Shown: piece by piece, positions 63,797 through 64,000 of the stretch
Numbering within the stretch: the stretch's first letter is position 1
How the letters are laid out: each line of letters begins with the position of its first letter
From: Dysgonomonas sp. Marseille-P4361
GTDB taxonomy: Bacteria; Bacteroidota; Bacteroidia; Bacteroidales; Dysgonomonadaceae
Reading direction: 5' to 3'
Length of the DNA: 64,000 bases
NCBI RefSeq assembly: GCF_900343125.1
Contig: NZ_OPYL01000002.1
Location: 434,001-498,000 of the forward strand
Translations under genes and position numbers: made by a program
Notes under the pieces: model-generated
What the model was told of the DNA's origin: nothing
Database searches by the model: none
What the model saw: only the letters and a program-made list of their open reading frames with translations

Positions 63797-64000
63797 ATGA
63801 TGACTTCTAAAGAAATTCGCGAATCTTTCAAATCCTTTTTTGCTTCAAAAGGACATCAGATTGTGCCTTCGGCTCCCATGGTTATAAAAGATGACCCTAC
63901 ATTGATGTTTACCAATGCGGGAATGAACCAGTTTAAAGATATAATATTGGGAAATGCCCCTATAAAATATCCCAGAGTGGCCGACTCTCAGAAATGTCTT
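63797..64000 (+). CDS. alaS: Alanyl-tRNA synthetase, N-terminal part (runs off window end)
   Basis: The first 68 residues are present: [20 protein letters not shown], then [24 protein letters not shown], the highly conserved class II motif 1 region of AlaRS. Either of two adjacent ATGs may be the start. Charges tRNA-Ala. Confidence 0.95.
   Translation, partial: MMTSKEIRESFKSFFASKGHQIVPSAPMVIKDDPTLMFTNAGMNQFKDIILGNAPIKYPRVADSQKCL

Overview
This 64 kb window comes from a member of the Bacteroidota, most likely a Bacteroidales bacterium. Dysgonomonas-like is a guess from overall feel, not a proven call. Supporting signs are Bacteroidota-type promoters (TTTG, 18-20 bp, TAnnTTTG) at several starts, few clear Shine-Dalgarno sequences, families largely confined to this phylum (DUF3871, a DUF4359-like protein) and a topoisomerase IV A subunit of the form found there.

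Layout. (1) Positions 1-3000: arsenic resistance cluster on the + strand, with an arsR end, a GNAT acetyltransferase, arsC, acr3 and arsM. (2) 3081-11574: osmotic and ion homeostasis block, with a BCCT transporter and a porin on the minus strand, then nhaA, ktrB/trkH, ktrA and a DUF389 membrane protein on the + strand. (3) About 11965-44823: a complete-looking Mu-like transposable siphophage of about 33 kb. Its early genes run leftward from a LexA/S24-type repressor at 43467: Cro-like genes, MuA, MuB, a RecA-like ATPase, Mu gp16-like, Gam, and a DnaA-domain/zinc-finger protein. Late genes form two divergent blocks from a control region near 27755: rightward are terminase, portal-MuF fusion, head completion genes and an adenine methylase; leftward are protease/scaffold, capsid, lysis genes, tail tube, tail chaperones, tape measure, distal tail and fibre proteins. 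A lipoprotein cargo gene and a small HEAIH protein sit by the right phage end. (4) 44824-52182: a very AT-rich accessory island with a gene cut short by the phage, an atypical SF2 helicase, a winged-helix-like protein, a DUF3871 protein and small membrane or lipoproteins. It ends at what looks like the 3' fragment of a tRNA gene, a typical attachment-site scar. (5) 52183-64000: chromosomal backbone, with an FkbM methyltransferase, parC, outer-membrane and inner-membrane proteins, an SGNH-SGNH/LysM-MBOAT operon probably for glycan O-acetylation, a MerR regulator, an M23 peptidase and the start of alaS.

The most interesting points are: a portal-MuF fusion with a C-terminal domain resembling CdiA-type tRNA nucleases; a 64-nt tRNA-like element with a shortened anticodon arm just upstream of the phage transposase; a tail-chaperone gene pair that requires a -1 frameshift; repeated operator-like sequences at the phage switch, phage end and late promoter; an AT-rich helicase operon with a 17-bp perfect inverted repeat in a predicted mRNA leader; and the tRNA-fragment boundary. 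All function calls rest on reading motifs by eye; no database search was run.
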